Shown: positions 1-8,310 of the stretch, one piece after another | Layout of the letters: the number at the start of each line of letters is the position of its first letter | Position numbering within the stretch: the first letter of the stretch is position 1 | Assembly (NCBI GenBank): GCA_027078365.1 | Contig: JALWYQ010000045.1 | Coordinates: forward strand, 29,984-93,983 | DNA: 64,000 nucleotides | Source of the DNA: Phycisphaerae bacterium | GTDB lineage: Bacteria > Planctomycetota > Phycisphaerae > Sedimentisphaerales > Sedimentisphaeraceae | Direction of reading: 5' to 3' | Notes under the pieces: model-generated | Seen by the model: the letters and a program-made list of their open reading frames with translations, nothing else | What the model was told of the DNA's origin: nothing | Database searches by the model: none | Made by a program: the position numbers and the translations under genes

Positions 1-52
1 TTTCTTGTGGTTAGTTAATCTTAAGATTAGTTTGGTTTGAGAGAGTTAAGGC

Positions 53-1144
53 ATGAATGAAAAAAAGATGACAATAGCTGTTGTTTTAGTGTTAGTGGTA
101 GTCTTTGCGCTGAGGATTTACTTTACGATTGCGCATGGTTGCGGCAGTATAAAATGTGACAATCAAAAATCCTCCCGTGATTTAATCACATTGCGTAGCG
201 GTGTACTGGAGAAAATGGGGACATTCGTCAGAATTACCGTTGTTGCAAAAAATAAAGAGACTGCGCAAAAATCTATCTTGGCAGCATCTAATGAGATTGA
301 TAGATTACAGAAAATTTTTGACTGGCGTATCGAGGATTCTGAGCTCTCTAGAATCAATAAACAGGCCTATTCTAAAGAGTTGGCAATAAGCGATGAAATG
401 TTTGAAGTGTTATCTTTTTCCTTGCAGATTAGTGCAAAAAGTGAAGGGCTCTTTGATGTCACTGTTGGGCCTATCATTGATTTGTGGAAAGAGGCTGCGC
501 AAAGCGGTATAAAACCGACCCAAGAGCAGATTAAAGCGGCAAAAGATAAAACTGGCTATAGGAAAGTTGTTCTTAATGATAAAAATAAAACAGTCAAATT
601 ATTGACAGATGGTATGCGACTAGATCTTGGCGCAGTTGCTAAGGGATATAGTATTGATAAGGCAATCGAAGCTATAAGAAAGCAAGGTGCAATTGGGGCA
701 TTGGTTGATATTGGAGGAGATATGAGATGCTTTGGAAAGGCACCAGATAACAAGAAAAGGTGGCTCATTGGATTGCAAGACCCAAGAAATATGGATGCGC
801 AAAGCCAAGAAGGAAATATCTTAATGAAGTTGGATTTATCTGACAAAGCCATTGCTACAAGCGGCGATTATCGCCGCTATTTGGTTATTGACGGAGAGCA
901 TTATAGCCATATCGTAAATCCAAAAGCAGGTTCATCTGCGCATGGATTGTCAAGTGTTAGCGTTATCTCTGAGAGTGCGATGCAATCTGATGCGTTATCA
1001 ACCGCCGTTACAGTAATGGGTTTTAAAAAGGGATTAGAGCTTATAGAGTCGATTGATAATGTTGAGTGTATTTTAATATCTGACGAGCCAGAATTTAAGC
1101 TTGTTAAGAGTAGTGGTCTTGACAGGCTTGTTCTAAGGAAATGA
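53..1144 (+). CDS. apbE: FAD:protein FMN transferase (ApbE family)
   Basis: ApbE transfers FMN from FAD onto Thr (or Ser) residues of target proteins outside the cytoplasm; in Rnf-containing bacteria the targets are RnfG and RnfD. The 363-aa product has one N-terminal hydrophobic segment (about residues 5-27), an anchor or uncleaved signal. Family motifs are visible: DLGAVAKGYSIDKA, DIGGDMRCFG, ATSGDYRRYL, YSHIVNPKAG, and the metal-binding SDALSTAVTVMG near the C-terminus. Length is normal for the family. It converges on the rnf operon, which fits a role in maturing that complex. A terminator follows directly. Family assignment is firm; the Rnf link is by neighbourhood. Confidence 0.95.
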   Translation: MNEKKMTIAVVLVLVVVFALRIYFTIAHGCGSIKCDNQKSSRDLITLRSGVLEKMGTFVRITVVAKNKETAQKSILAASNEIDRLQKIFDWRIEDSELSRINKQAYSKELAISDEMFEVLSFSLQISAKSEGLFDVTVGPIIDLWKEAAQSGIKPTQEQIKAAKDKTGYRKVVLNDKNKTVKLLTDGMRLDLGAVAKGYSIDKAIEAIRKQGAIGALVDIGGDMRCFGKAPDNKKRWLIGLQDPRNMDAQSQEGNILMKLDLSDKAIATSGDYRRYLVIDGEHYSHIVNPKAGSSAHGLSSVSVISESAMQSDALSTAVTVMGFKKGLELIESIDNVECILISDEPEFKLVKSSGLDRLVLRK

Positions 1145-1160
1145 TGAAAATGTTTACGTA

Positions 1161-1197
1161 AAAAAAAGCCTCCAGAATTTGGAGGCTTTTGTTTTTT
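1161..1197 (+). terminator. Rho-independent terminator after apbE
   Basis: GCCTCC and GGAGGC arms with flanking A-run and T-run enclose a short loop, followed by TTTTGTTTTTT. The A-run on the other side could also let it act on the minus strand. Confidence 0.9.
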
Positions 1198-1256
1198 GTA
1201 AGTCTTTAGGACAGTTCTAATAATTGCTTTTGAGCAGCAAATAGAGAATTTTTGTT

Positions 1257-1342
1257 GTCCGGCAAGGAAGACAAATCAGCCTTATTTGTAAATAAGGTGG
1301 TTTTGTCTGACGTAGTCCGGCGACAAAAAGGTTCGCTTGTCT
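1257..1342. repeat. Nested hairpin region at the 3' side of the rnf operon
   Basis: AGACAAA (1269-1275) pairs with TTTGTCT (1302-1308), and inside it CCTTATTT pairs with AAATAAGG. The hairpin is flanked by direct repeats GTCCGGC (1257-1263, 1315-1321), and a further GACAA/TTGTC pair follows. It may terminate or stabilise the rnf transcript (minus strand), or be a small mobile remnant; there is no clear T-run. Confidence 0.5.
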
Positions 1343-1356
1343 GCCAAAATGAATTG

Positions 1357-2217
1357 TTAGAGGTGTCCTTTAAGTGCGGCATCAGGATTTTTGCCTCTAA
1401 ACACGATTACTTTAGGTGGGCATTTTTCCATTGCTGCTAGGGCAGACTCATCAGCTTTGTATTTATCGTAATCAATCTGAGCGAGGTTACCATTCATCTC
1501 AAACATATCGCTTTTCTTAGTACACATCTTACATGCGATACAGCCGCTATTGCACATTCCTCTTGTGTCTTTTCCAAGTTCCTGACTCTTACACGCTACG
1601 GTTAGCATGTTTTCTTGAGAAAATGGAACTAGCTCTATTATAGCTCTTGGACATGCTTTTACACACGCGGTACAACCAGTACACTTATCGTAATCAATGA
1701 CAGCTAAGCCATCAATGATTTGAAGAGCACCGAATTGACAGGCATCGACACAGTCGCCAAAGCCAAGGCAACCATATTTACATGCCTTAACATTTGGAAG
1801 GGCGTTAGCTGAAGTACAGCTTGTGATACCAGCGTATCTAGCGTGAAATTTAGAGTCTTCAGTGTGAGAGTTACACTTAACCACTGGTAAGAGTTTGGCA
1901 CCTGAGCCACTAACTTGCAAGTTAAGTATCTCTGCAATTTTATCGCACACATCTGAGCCACCAGGGGCACATTTTCCTATCAATTCTGGATTTTCAGAAA
2001 CAGCCTTTGCATAAGAGCTGCAACCAGCAAAACCGCAGGCACCGCAATCAATTCCTGGTAGTGATTCTGTGATTGCTTCGACCTTTGGGTCTACTTCAAC
2101 CTTTAACTTTATGCTGGCAATAAGTAGAACTATCGCGAAAACCAGAGCGATTCCCACCATTGCCAAACCTGCAGGTAGTGCGTCTGTGATTGTTTGTATT
2201 ATACTTGCTAGGATCAT
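1357..2217 (-). CDS. rnfB: Rnf complex subunit RnfB (Fe-S electron input subunit)
   Basis: RnfB is the peripheral iron-sulfur subunit that receives electrons from ferredoxin in the Rnf ferredoxin:NAD+ oxidoreductase. The 286-aa protein has an N-terminal membrane helix, then the Fe-S domain GIDCGACGFAGCSSYAKAV, then ferredoxin-type clusters including CKYGCLGFGDCVDAC, CTGCTACVKACPRAI and a further Cys-rich stretch CNSGCIACKMC. It is the last gene of the operon. An AAGGA ribosome site precedes the ATG. Identification is secure. Confidence 0.96.
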   Translation of the reverse strand: MILASIIQTITDALPAGLAMVGIALVFAIVLLIASIKLKVEVDPKVEAITESLPGIDCGACGFAGCSSYAKAVSENPELIGKCAPGGSDVCDKIAEILNLQVSGSGAKLLPVVKCNSHTEDSKFHARYAGITSCTSANALPNVKACKYGCLGFGDCVDACQFGALQIIDGLAVIDYDKCTGCTACVKACPRAIIELVPFSQENMLTVACKSQELGKDTRGMCNSGCIACKMCTKKSDMFEMNGNLAQIDYDKYKADESALAAMEKCPPKVIVFRGKNPDAALKGHL

Positions 2218-2251
2218 ATTATTCCTTTTTAGTTTATTCTATACATAATTG

Positions 2252-2842
2252 TTATTTAATCATTCCTGCAAAACCCATAAACGCCATAGACAAAAGCCCA
2301 GCGGTTATGAGAGTTATTGGTGCTCCCTTTAGTGCTTCTGGAACATTTGCAAGCTGAAGATTCTCGCGAATACCAGCCATAATGCATATTGCCATAGTAA
2401 AGCCAATTCCTGCACCAAAGCTTAGAACAACAGCTTCGACTATGTTATCAACCTTCCAAAGATTTAAGAAGAGACACATTCCAAGGATTGCGCAGTTTGT
2501 TGTGATAAGTGCAAGGAAGATTCCAAAGCTCTCGTAGAGAGCAGGGAAGAATTTTCTAACGTACATCTCAACAAGCTGAACGGCACCTGCGATAACTAAG
2601 ATAAAGCAGACGTATCGCAATATATCGAGGTTGTTTGGAATAAGTAGGGCATGGTCAATAAGCCATGTTAGTGTTCCACTTAGCGTCACCACAAATGTTA
2701 CAGCTAGTCCCATACCAAACGCCATATCAATCCTACCAGAGACGCCAAGGTAAGGACAGATTCCCAAGAACTTCGAGAAGACTAAGTTGTTAACAATAAC
2801 AATTGAGAGGAAACCCAATACTAAAGTTGTTAATGTATCCAT
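2252..2842 (-). CDS. rnfA: Rnf complex integral membrane subunit RnfA
   Basis: This 196-aa protein has about six membrane helices and is one half of the RnfA/RnfE pseudo-symmetric pair that holds an intramembrane [2Fe-2S] cluster. The likely cluster cysteines are visible in FLGICPYLGVSG (residues about 26-37) and ITTNCAILGMCLF. Its C-terminal half carries the conserved FGAGIGFTMAICIMAGIRE segment. It sits between rnfE and rnfB. An AGGAAAA ribosome site lies upstream. Confidence 0.96.
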   Translation of the reverse strand: MDTLTTLVLGFLSIVIVNNLVFSKFLGICPYLGVSGRIDMAFGMGLAVTFVVTLSGTLTWLIDHALLIPNNLDILRYVCFILVIAGAVQLVEMYVRKFFPALYESFGIFLALITTNCAILGMCLFLNLWKVDNIVEAVVLSFGAGIGFTMAICIMAGIRENLQLANVPEALKGAPITLITAGLLSMAFMGFAGMIK

Positions 2843-2872
2843 ATCATTTTCCTGTTTTTAAAAGACAGCTAC

Positions 2873-3523
2873 TTAAGCTGTTTTCTTGTTAATCATATTT
2901 ACCAGACCAAGTATCAAGCCCAACGTCACAAATGCTCCAACCGGTAGAGCGAATGCAAACATTGGGATAAAACCATTAGGCATTCCACCAGTTAGGTACC
3001 AGTTCTCAGAGATTACAGGAAGAACTTGCTTGCCAAATACAGCACCTGTTGCAAGAATCTCTCTAATTGCTCCGAGCATGCATAGGGTTACGGTAAAGCC
3101 AAGCCCCATTCCGATAGCATCGATTATTGATATAAACAGACCATTCTTACTTGCGCATGCTTCTGCTCGGCATATGATGATACAGTTAACGATGATAAGT
3201 GGGATATATGGGCCAAGCTTATCGCTCATAGCTGGCAAGAAGGCTTTTAAGTAAAGGTCAGCAATTGTAACAAATGTCGCTATTGTTAGAGTGAACATCA
3301 AGATTCGCAAGTGGGGCTTGAGTAGGTTTCTCATCAAGCTTACAACGATATTTGAACAGAGAAGCACAAACGATGTGCTAAGTCCCATTGTCAATGCACT
3401 TTTAACATCAGCTGTTACTGCCAATGTTGGACACATTCCAAGCAATAACGCTAGAACTGGATTTTCTTTCCAGAGACCGGCTAAAAGAGTTTGTAGGGCT
3501 TTTGGAGAATTAGAATTTGCCAT
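2873..3523 (-). CDS. rnfE: Rnf complex integral membrane subunit RnfE
   Basis: RnfE is the partner of RnfA in the membrane and contributes the other cluster cysteines, seen here in LLLGMCPTLAVT and IIVNCIIICRAEACA. The 216-aa length and roughly six helices match the family. The C-terminal GAFVTLGLILGLVN region is typical. Its ATG overlaps the last base of the rnfG stop codon (TAATG), implying translational coupling. An AAAGGA site precedes it inside the end of rnfG. Confidence 0.96.
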   Translation of the reverse strand: MANSNSPKALQTLLAGLWKENPVLALLLGMCPTLAVTADVKSALTMGLSTSFVLLCSNIVVSLMRNLLKPHLRILMFTLTIATFVTIADLYLKAFLPAMSDKLGPYIPLIIVNCIIICRAEACASKNGLFISIIDAIGMGLGFTVTLCMLGAIREILATGAVFGKQVLPVISENWYLTGGMPNGFIPMFAFALPVGAFVTLGLILGLVNMINKKTA

Positions 3524-4146
3524 TATTTCAAAAGTCCTTTCTGTGTCATTAGATCTTTCACTTTATCAACGTATTTATTGAATATGTCTATCACGGCAGT
3601 ACTGCTTATTGTTGCGCCGCTTATTGCTATAATTTCGTCGTCTATTTTCTTGGCGTTACCTACTTTCTTTAGAGTTAGTTTCTTTGCAGGTGCACCAATG
3701 TATTGGTCTCTGTAGAAAGGTTCCTTAATTTTACTACCAAAGCCAGCTGTTTCATTACTGAAGATAACTTTGTAACCAAGAAATTTCTTAAAGCTAGGAT
3801 CTACTGCAATCATCAAATCAATCTTGTCCGCATATCCAGCCCCAGAAGCGGTAAAGGCAAAGCCAACTAGTTTGTTGTTTTTGTCTAGTGCTTTATATAT
3901 AGAAATCTTTGCTGTGTCTTTATCGCCAAGCTGAATTGGCTGATTGTCTATTGCAACCTGCGAGTTTGCGGTCGCTGGAATTAGGGCAACAATAGCATCC
4001 TGTATTTTGTTCTCTTTATTGATAGCTACTTTAGGACTCCAAGCGGCGTTTATGCCAGCTAGCAATAAACCAAAGATAAACGCACTAACCAAGAGCAACC
4101 AGCTCTCTTTAATGAATAATATTATTGGGTTTGTTTTATGCTGCAT
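3523..4146 (-). CDS. rnfG: Rnf complex flavoprotein subunit RnfG
   Basis: RnfG is a membrane-anchored periplasmic subunit carrying covalent FMN. The FMN attachment motif SGATISST lies near the C-terminus (IIAISGATISSTAVID); ApbE would modify its threonine. One N-terminal helix (about residues 13-35) anchors it. The ORF track extends upstream, but I place the start at MQHKTNPI because a strong GGAGGAG site precedes that ATG; this leaves an 11-nt overlap with rnfD and 207 aa. FMN-binding domain recognition is clear. Confidence 0.94.
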   Translation of the reverse strand: MQHKTNPIILFIKESWLLLVSAFIFGLLLAGINAAWSPKVAINKENKIQDAIVALIPATANSQVAIDNQPIQLGDKDTAKISIYKALDKNNKLVGFAFTASGAGYADKIDLMIAVDPSFKKFLGYKVIFSNETAGFGSKIKEPFYRDQYIGAPAKKLTLKKVGNAKKIDDEIIAISGATISSTAVIDIFNKYVDKVKDLMTQKGLLK

Positions 4147-5206
4147 TTGGAACTCCTCCAATTGGTGTTTTCTTACAGAGTCTATCAAGTAGTGGAGTAA
4201 AGGCATTCATAATTAGAACAGCATACATTACTCCCTCTGGGTAGGCTCCAACAGTTCTGATAAGCATTATTAAAACCCCAACGCCAATTCCAAATAACGC
4301 CTGCGCTTTGGTTGTCATAGGGTTTGTTACTGGATCTGTTGCAATGAAGAAAGCACAGATTAGTAGTCCACCTGAGAAGATTTGGAATAGAGGGTTTACA
4401 TACACTTCCGGTTTGAAGAAGTGGAAGATCTCAGCGAATATGAATGCACTAGCCAGAACAGATACAGGGATAACCCAAGTTATGGTTCGTCTTAGAAGCA
4501 TGTAGATGCCACCAAGCATTAGCGCAAGAGAGCTGGTTTCTCCAAGGCAACCGCCAGTGTACCCAATTAATACAGCTTTTAGCTGTGAGTGGCCAAAGTT
4601 CTCTTTTATTATTGTTTCGGCTTGCTCAAGAGTCTTTGCCTTGATAGCGTTTTTTGTCCAAGCCAGTGGAGTCGCTTCTGTTATTCCCTCAAGACCTTGA
4701 TCTTGGTACTTCTCGGCGATTGTTGCGCCCTTTGGCCCAATCTGTGGAAGTTCAGGGTTGATATTTGCCGGCACTGTCCAGGTTGTCATTGCCATACCAA
4801 AACATGCAGTCAAAAAAGCCCTTCCAAGCATAGCTGGATTAAATGGATTGTTACCAAGACCACCAAAGACCATCTTTCCAATTGCTATCGAAAAAACGCT
4901 ACCGATAATTAGGTATGCAACAGGCAACATCGGCGGAACGGAAAAAGCAAGTATTATTGCTGTCAAAACAGCGCTCAAATCGCCGATACTAGATGGCTGT
5001 TTCCTAACTTTACAAATAATCCACTCTGTAACAACGCAGCTTATCACACATGTAGCGACAACAATAACAGCTCTTAGTCTGAAAAAATAAGCCGCTGCCA
5101 AGAGGGCAGGCAAAAGGGCAATAATCACATCAAGCATTACCATACGTGTGCTGATTGGTTTGCTGATATGTGGCCCTGGCGATACAAATAGTTTATCTTT
5201 GGACAT
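4136..5206 (-). CDS. rnfD: Rnf complex membrane flavoprotein subunit RnfD
   Basis: RnfD (356 aa) is the large polytopic subunit, related to NqrB, that carries covalent FMN and is thought to take part in ion translocation. The segment GNNPFNPAMLGRAF and the FMN-site region EGITEATPLAW match the family, the threonine of TEATPL being the expected attachment residue. The C-terminal half includes ATDPVTNPMT and YPEGVMYAVLIMNA. The gene begins 20 nt after rnfC and overlaps rnfG. Confidence 0.95.
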   Translation of the reverse strand: MSKDKLFVSPGPHISKPISTRMVMLDVIIALLPALLAAAYFFRLRAVIVVATCVISCVVTEWIICKVRKQPSSIGDLSAVLTAIILAFSVPPMLPVAYLIIGSVFSIAIGKMVFGGLGNNPFNPAMLGRAFLTACFGMAMTTWTVPANINPELPQIGPKGATIAEKYQDQGLEGITEATPLAWTKNAIKAKTLEQAETIIKENFGHSQLKAVLIGYTGGCLGETSSLALMLGGIYMLLRRTITWVIPVSVLASAFIFAEIFHFFKPEVYVNPLFQIFSGGLLICAFFIATDPVTNPMTTKAQALFGIGVGVLIMLIRTVGAYPEGVMYAVLIMNAFTPLLDRLCKKTPIGGVPNAA

Positions 5207-5226
5207 TTACACTCAATCCTAAAAAA

Positions 5227-6579
5227 TTATTTTCTGTTATTTCTGGCGTTCAAGATCTTACCAGTTTTGATAAGGCCTGTTATCTCAATATTGGCTGGGC
5301 AAACATAACTGCAACAACCGCATTCCATACAGGCACTCATATTGAATCTGTTTGCTCTGTCTAGATCTCTGACTTTAACCGAACTAGCTATTTCGCAAGG
5401 AATCAGGTTTTCAGGGCAAACTCCAACACAGCGACCGCATTTGATACAGTTTGTCTGTTGACCTAGATAATTTGCTTTGCCTATTTCCTTTTTAGTCAAG
5501 ACTAAGATAGACCCGCTAGTCTTAGTTGTTGGTGTTTCCAAATCGGCAATTGAGAATCCCATCATAGGCCCGCCGAGAACTACCTTTACGGCATCGTCAG
5601 TTAAGCCACCACAGTGGTCTATCAAATCAGATACGCTAGTTCCGATTGGGCAATAGAAATTGCCAGGATTCTTGATTCCCTTGCCGCTAACAGTGACTGC
5701 GCGATGCGTTAGGGCTTGTCCTAACACTACTGCCTCGGCTGTTGCAGCTGCAGTTGCAACATTGCAAACAAGCAAACCAATCATTGGAGGAATAACGCCA
5801 GTTGGAACAACCTTACCCATTACAGCGTTGATTAATTGCCTCTCACCGCCCTGAGGATATTTTGTCTTTAGAGTTACAACATCTATACTCTCAGAATCAG
5901 ATGTGTTCGCTAGGACTTCCTTGATTGCGGCGATTGCTTTTGGCTTGTTGTTTTCTATGCCAATGTGAACCTCTTTGCAGCCAGAAGCCTTTTGTATGAG
6001 CTTAACTCCGGCAATGAATTGCTTGGTCCACTCTAGCATAACGCGATAGTCGCAAGTGATGTAAGGCTCGCATTCACAAGCGTTTACAATCATTGTATGT
6101 TTTGGCATCTTTTCGTTTGGAGCAACCTTAACACTTGTTGGGAAGCCTGCACCACCCATACCAACAATTCCAGCCTCAGAGATTGCATTCAAGATTTGTT
6201 CTTGCGAGTAATCTTGAAGGTTAAAGTTCTCAAAGCTCTCTGGTGTTGGTAGTTTTGCAGTGTTATCTTCGCTGACGTCGATAATTACCGCTAGCTCACG
6301 ACCAAGAACTGGATGTGAGCGGTTGGCAATATCCTTAACGACGCCATCGACTGGAGAGTGTATTTTAGCAGATACAAAAGCATCGCTATCTCCAATGACA
6401 TCACCGGCTTTTACTTCTTGTCTCTTGGCGACAGTAGGTTTACATGGCGCACCAATGTGTTGGCTCATTATAACCGCTAACTGTTTTGACGCTGGTCCTG
6501 GCTGTATAGAGATGTTCTCTGTAAGCTCTTTTCCCTCTGGGGGATGGACGCCGCCTTTAAATGTGAAGAGTCCTTTAAT
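5227..6579 (-). CDS. rnfC: Rnf complex NADH-interacting subunit RnfC, probable AUU start
   Basis: RnfC binds FMN, NAD(H) and two [4Fe-4S] clusters. The ORF track starts at an internal ATG (6468), inside the conserved family sequence, so it loses the hallmark FKGGVHPPEGKELT. That sequence is present in frame upstream, but no ATG, GTG or TTG lies between it and the next in-frame stop. The best start is ATT at 6577-6579, seven bases after GGAAGGA and overlapping the preceding stop codon by one base (ATTAA). This gives 450 aa. Cluster motifs are CIKCGRCVGVCP (about 378-389) and CMECGCCSYVCP (about 417-428). Function is certain; the start is inferred. Confidence 0.93.
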   Translation of the reverse strand: MKGLFTFKGGVHPPEGKELTENISIQPGPASKQLAVIMSQHIGAPCKPTVAKRQEVKAGDVIGDSDAFVSAKIHSPVDGVVKDIANRSHPVLGRELAVIIDVSEDNTAKLPTPESFENFNLQDYSQEQILNAISEAGIVGMGGAGFPTSVKVAPNEKMPKHTMIVNACECEPYITCDYRVMLEWTKQFIAGVKLIQKASGCKEVHIGIENNKPKAIAAIKEVLANTSDSESIDVVTLKTKYPQGGERQLINAVMGKVVPTGVIPPMIGLLVCNVATAAATAEAVVLGQALTHRAVTVSGKGIKNPGNFYCPIGTSVSDLIDHCGGLTDDAVKVVLGGPMMGFSIADLETPTTKTSGSILVLTKKEIGKANYLGQQTNCIKCGRCVGVCPENLIPCEIASSVKVRDLDRANRFNMSACMECGCCSYVCPANIEITGLIKTGKILNARNNRK

Positions 6580-6892
6580 TTTTACGTCCTTCCAATTTTG
6601 GGTCTTTATTACAAAAATTGTATATCGTCTTTGCCGTCATCGCGCAAACGAAGGCAATGACAGCCGAAATTAGCAGATTTACTACATCCTTTAGAGCGCC
6701 TAGGTTGGTGTTTTTCTCGAGTATGCCATTAAAAAAAGCCATAGACGCAACAAAAATGGATAAAGGTAGCAAGAATGCTATTGTTACTCTAGCAGTTACT
6801 GAAGCATCTTTGCTTTTTGTAATGCTCTCGTACACCGCTTTACAGTCGTGATTGTGTACGCATTTTTCACATCTTTTATCCATCTGAGACAT
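6575..6892 (-). CDS. Small Cys-rich two-TM protein heading the rnf operon (RseC/MucC-like?)
   Basis: This 105-aa protein has an N-terminal cysteine cluster CEKCVHNHDC (residues 8-17), two hydrophobic helices (about 35-57 and 70-92) and a short basic tail. The layout resembles the RseC/MucC family, in which RseC works with Rnf-type complexes to reduce SoxR, but I cannot claim homology by eye. It is the first gene of the rnf operon, and its stop codon overlaps the proposed AUU start of rnfC. A role in Rnf assembly or a redox relay is plausible but unproven. Confidence 0.7.
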   Translation of the reverse strand: MSQMDKRCEKCVHNHDCKAVYESITKSKDASVTARVTIAFLLPLSIFVASMAFFNGILEKNTNLGALKDVVNLLISAVIAFVCAMTAKTIYNFCNKDPKLEGRKN

Positions 6893-7160
6893 TCAAGTAC
6901 CTGTTTCTTATAGCATTGTGACTAACAATAAACTCTCAAGGCAAAAAAGCCCTAGCCATTATTATAAGTGTCAAATAAACATAACCTTATAAGTGATTAG
7001 GTGAGTATTTTCAATGTTTTTTTCTGCACTGTTGGCGCAATTTGCTAGGAACATTAAGTGCGACTTCTGCCGCTATTATAGAATAGTCTCATTTAGAATC
7101 ATCCGATTCAATTCTCAATATTATAGATGCTTAGAAGGGAGGGTATAATTTAGACCTACT

Positions 7161-8225
7161 CTACCAGATAGGTTTTGATTCTATGGCTGCAATCTTGGAT
7201 ATTTTCTCAGGTGCTTCTGGCATTAGAGTTCTAAAAGAGAGGTAAGACGCTTCTATCATTGCGGCTGTCTGTAAAGCTAAGTCTTTCCTCAGTAAGTAGT
7301 TATGTTCTTTAGTTTGTGTTGATATCACATCTGCTAAATCGTTTAGCAACAGGATTGTAAGTGTCTTAGAGTCGCTCGGGCCAGAATTTTCTTGGATTAT
7401 GTTGCCGTTAGAATCTGATATAGTAAATTTCGCTTTTGTTGCTGTGATGCATTTGCCCGGACAGTAAATTTTCAGATATTCATTTGCGGGGCTTGTTACC
7501 CTAGAAGCCTCAAGGGTTCCTATTAATCTATTGGAAAATTTCAGGCTTAAAACGGCAGCATCTTCGGTGAGGCTCATTCTTTGTCTATTGTCTGGCGCAA
7601 GATTGGTTGTTAAGGCGTAAACCTGCTCTGGTAGCGAGAAAAATCGTATCAGTTCTTGGAGAACTTCGTAAGAATTGTGCATCAAAACACCACCGCAAGA
7701 GAGCTCTGGGTCGCTTAACCAACGATTTTCCTTAAGTTGCATGTCAGTTGGATACGCACCGTATATACTCAAAAGGTAGATATCTTTTGGTGAGTCCTCA
7801 CTCGCTAGATAATTGCGCATCGCAGTAAAGCCTGTGCTATAAGCTAGAGTGTTGGCGATGGTGTAGATTGTTCCATTTTTCTCAGAGGCTCTAACTATCT
7901 CCAGAAGATCTTCAAAGATTGGGCCGGCATGTGAGAGTTTGAGGATATTAATCTTGTTTTTTATAGCCAAAAGGGCTATTTCTGTCGTAACCTGATTGTT
8001 AGTTGCATCTATGAGCAACTCGATTTCGCTGTTCAAGATTAACTGTCTTTGATCGTCGAAGCATTCACAATCGTACTTTTTCGAGAGTCTCTGACACAGC
8101 TGGATATCTAAATCGTATATTGCAGCTATAGAGTATATGTCGCTCTGAGATATCACATCAAGGTACTCAATTGCCTGATTAGACAAACCTAACAGGCCAA
8201 CTTTTATCTCAACTTTCTCTCTCAA
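7161..8225 (-). CDS. Gfo/Idh/MocA-family NAD(P)-dependent oxidoreductase
   Basis: The N-terminus has a Rossmann fold: VGLLGLSNQAIEYL, then a second-strand acid in AIYDLD, and ELLIDATNNQVTTEIALLAI. The family uses NAD(P) to oxidise or reduce sugars, inositols or similar substrates; no substrate can be named here. The C-terminal part is the alpha/beta dimerisation and substrate domain. The usual catalytic EKP motif is replaced by LKLSHAGP, so an activity change is possible. I place the start at TTG (8225), eight bases after AAGGA; GTG at 8231 is the alternative. Last gene of a likely glyA operon. Confidence 0.75.
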   Translation of the reverse strand: MREKVEIKVGLLGLSNQAIEYLDVISQSDIYSIAAIYDLDIQLCQRLSKKYDCECFDDQRQLILNSEIELLIDATNNQVTTEIALLAIKNKINILKLSHAGPIFEDLLEIVRASEKNGTIYTIANTLAYSTGFTAMRNYLASEDSPKDIYLLSIYGAYPTDMQLKENRWLSDPELSCGGVLMHNSYEVLQELIRFFSLPEQVYALTTNLAPDNRQRMSLTEDAAVLSLKFSNRLIGTLEASRVTSPANEYLKIYCPGKCITATKAKFTISDSNGNIIQENSGPSDSKTLTILLLNDLADVISTQTKEHNYLLRKDLALQTAAMIEASYLSFRTLMPEAPEKISKIAAIESKPIW

Positions 8226-8310
8226 TTGCACCGTCCTTGAATCTTAACCTATTTTACTTAGCTCTTGCGATGGGAATTAAGTCTGTATTGTTATGAGTAG
8301 CTAAATAAGA

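Noticed and set aside
6893-7160. rnf promoter from TTGACA and TATAAT on the minus strand near 6970-6990
   Set aside because: The two hexamers are only two bases apart, so they cannot form one promoter; no well-spaced pair was found.
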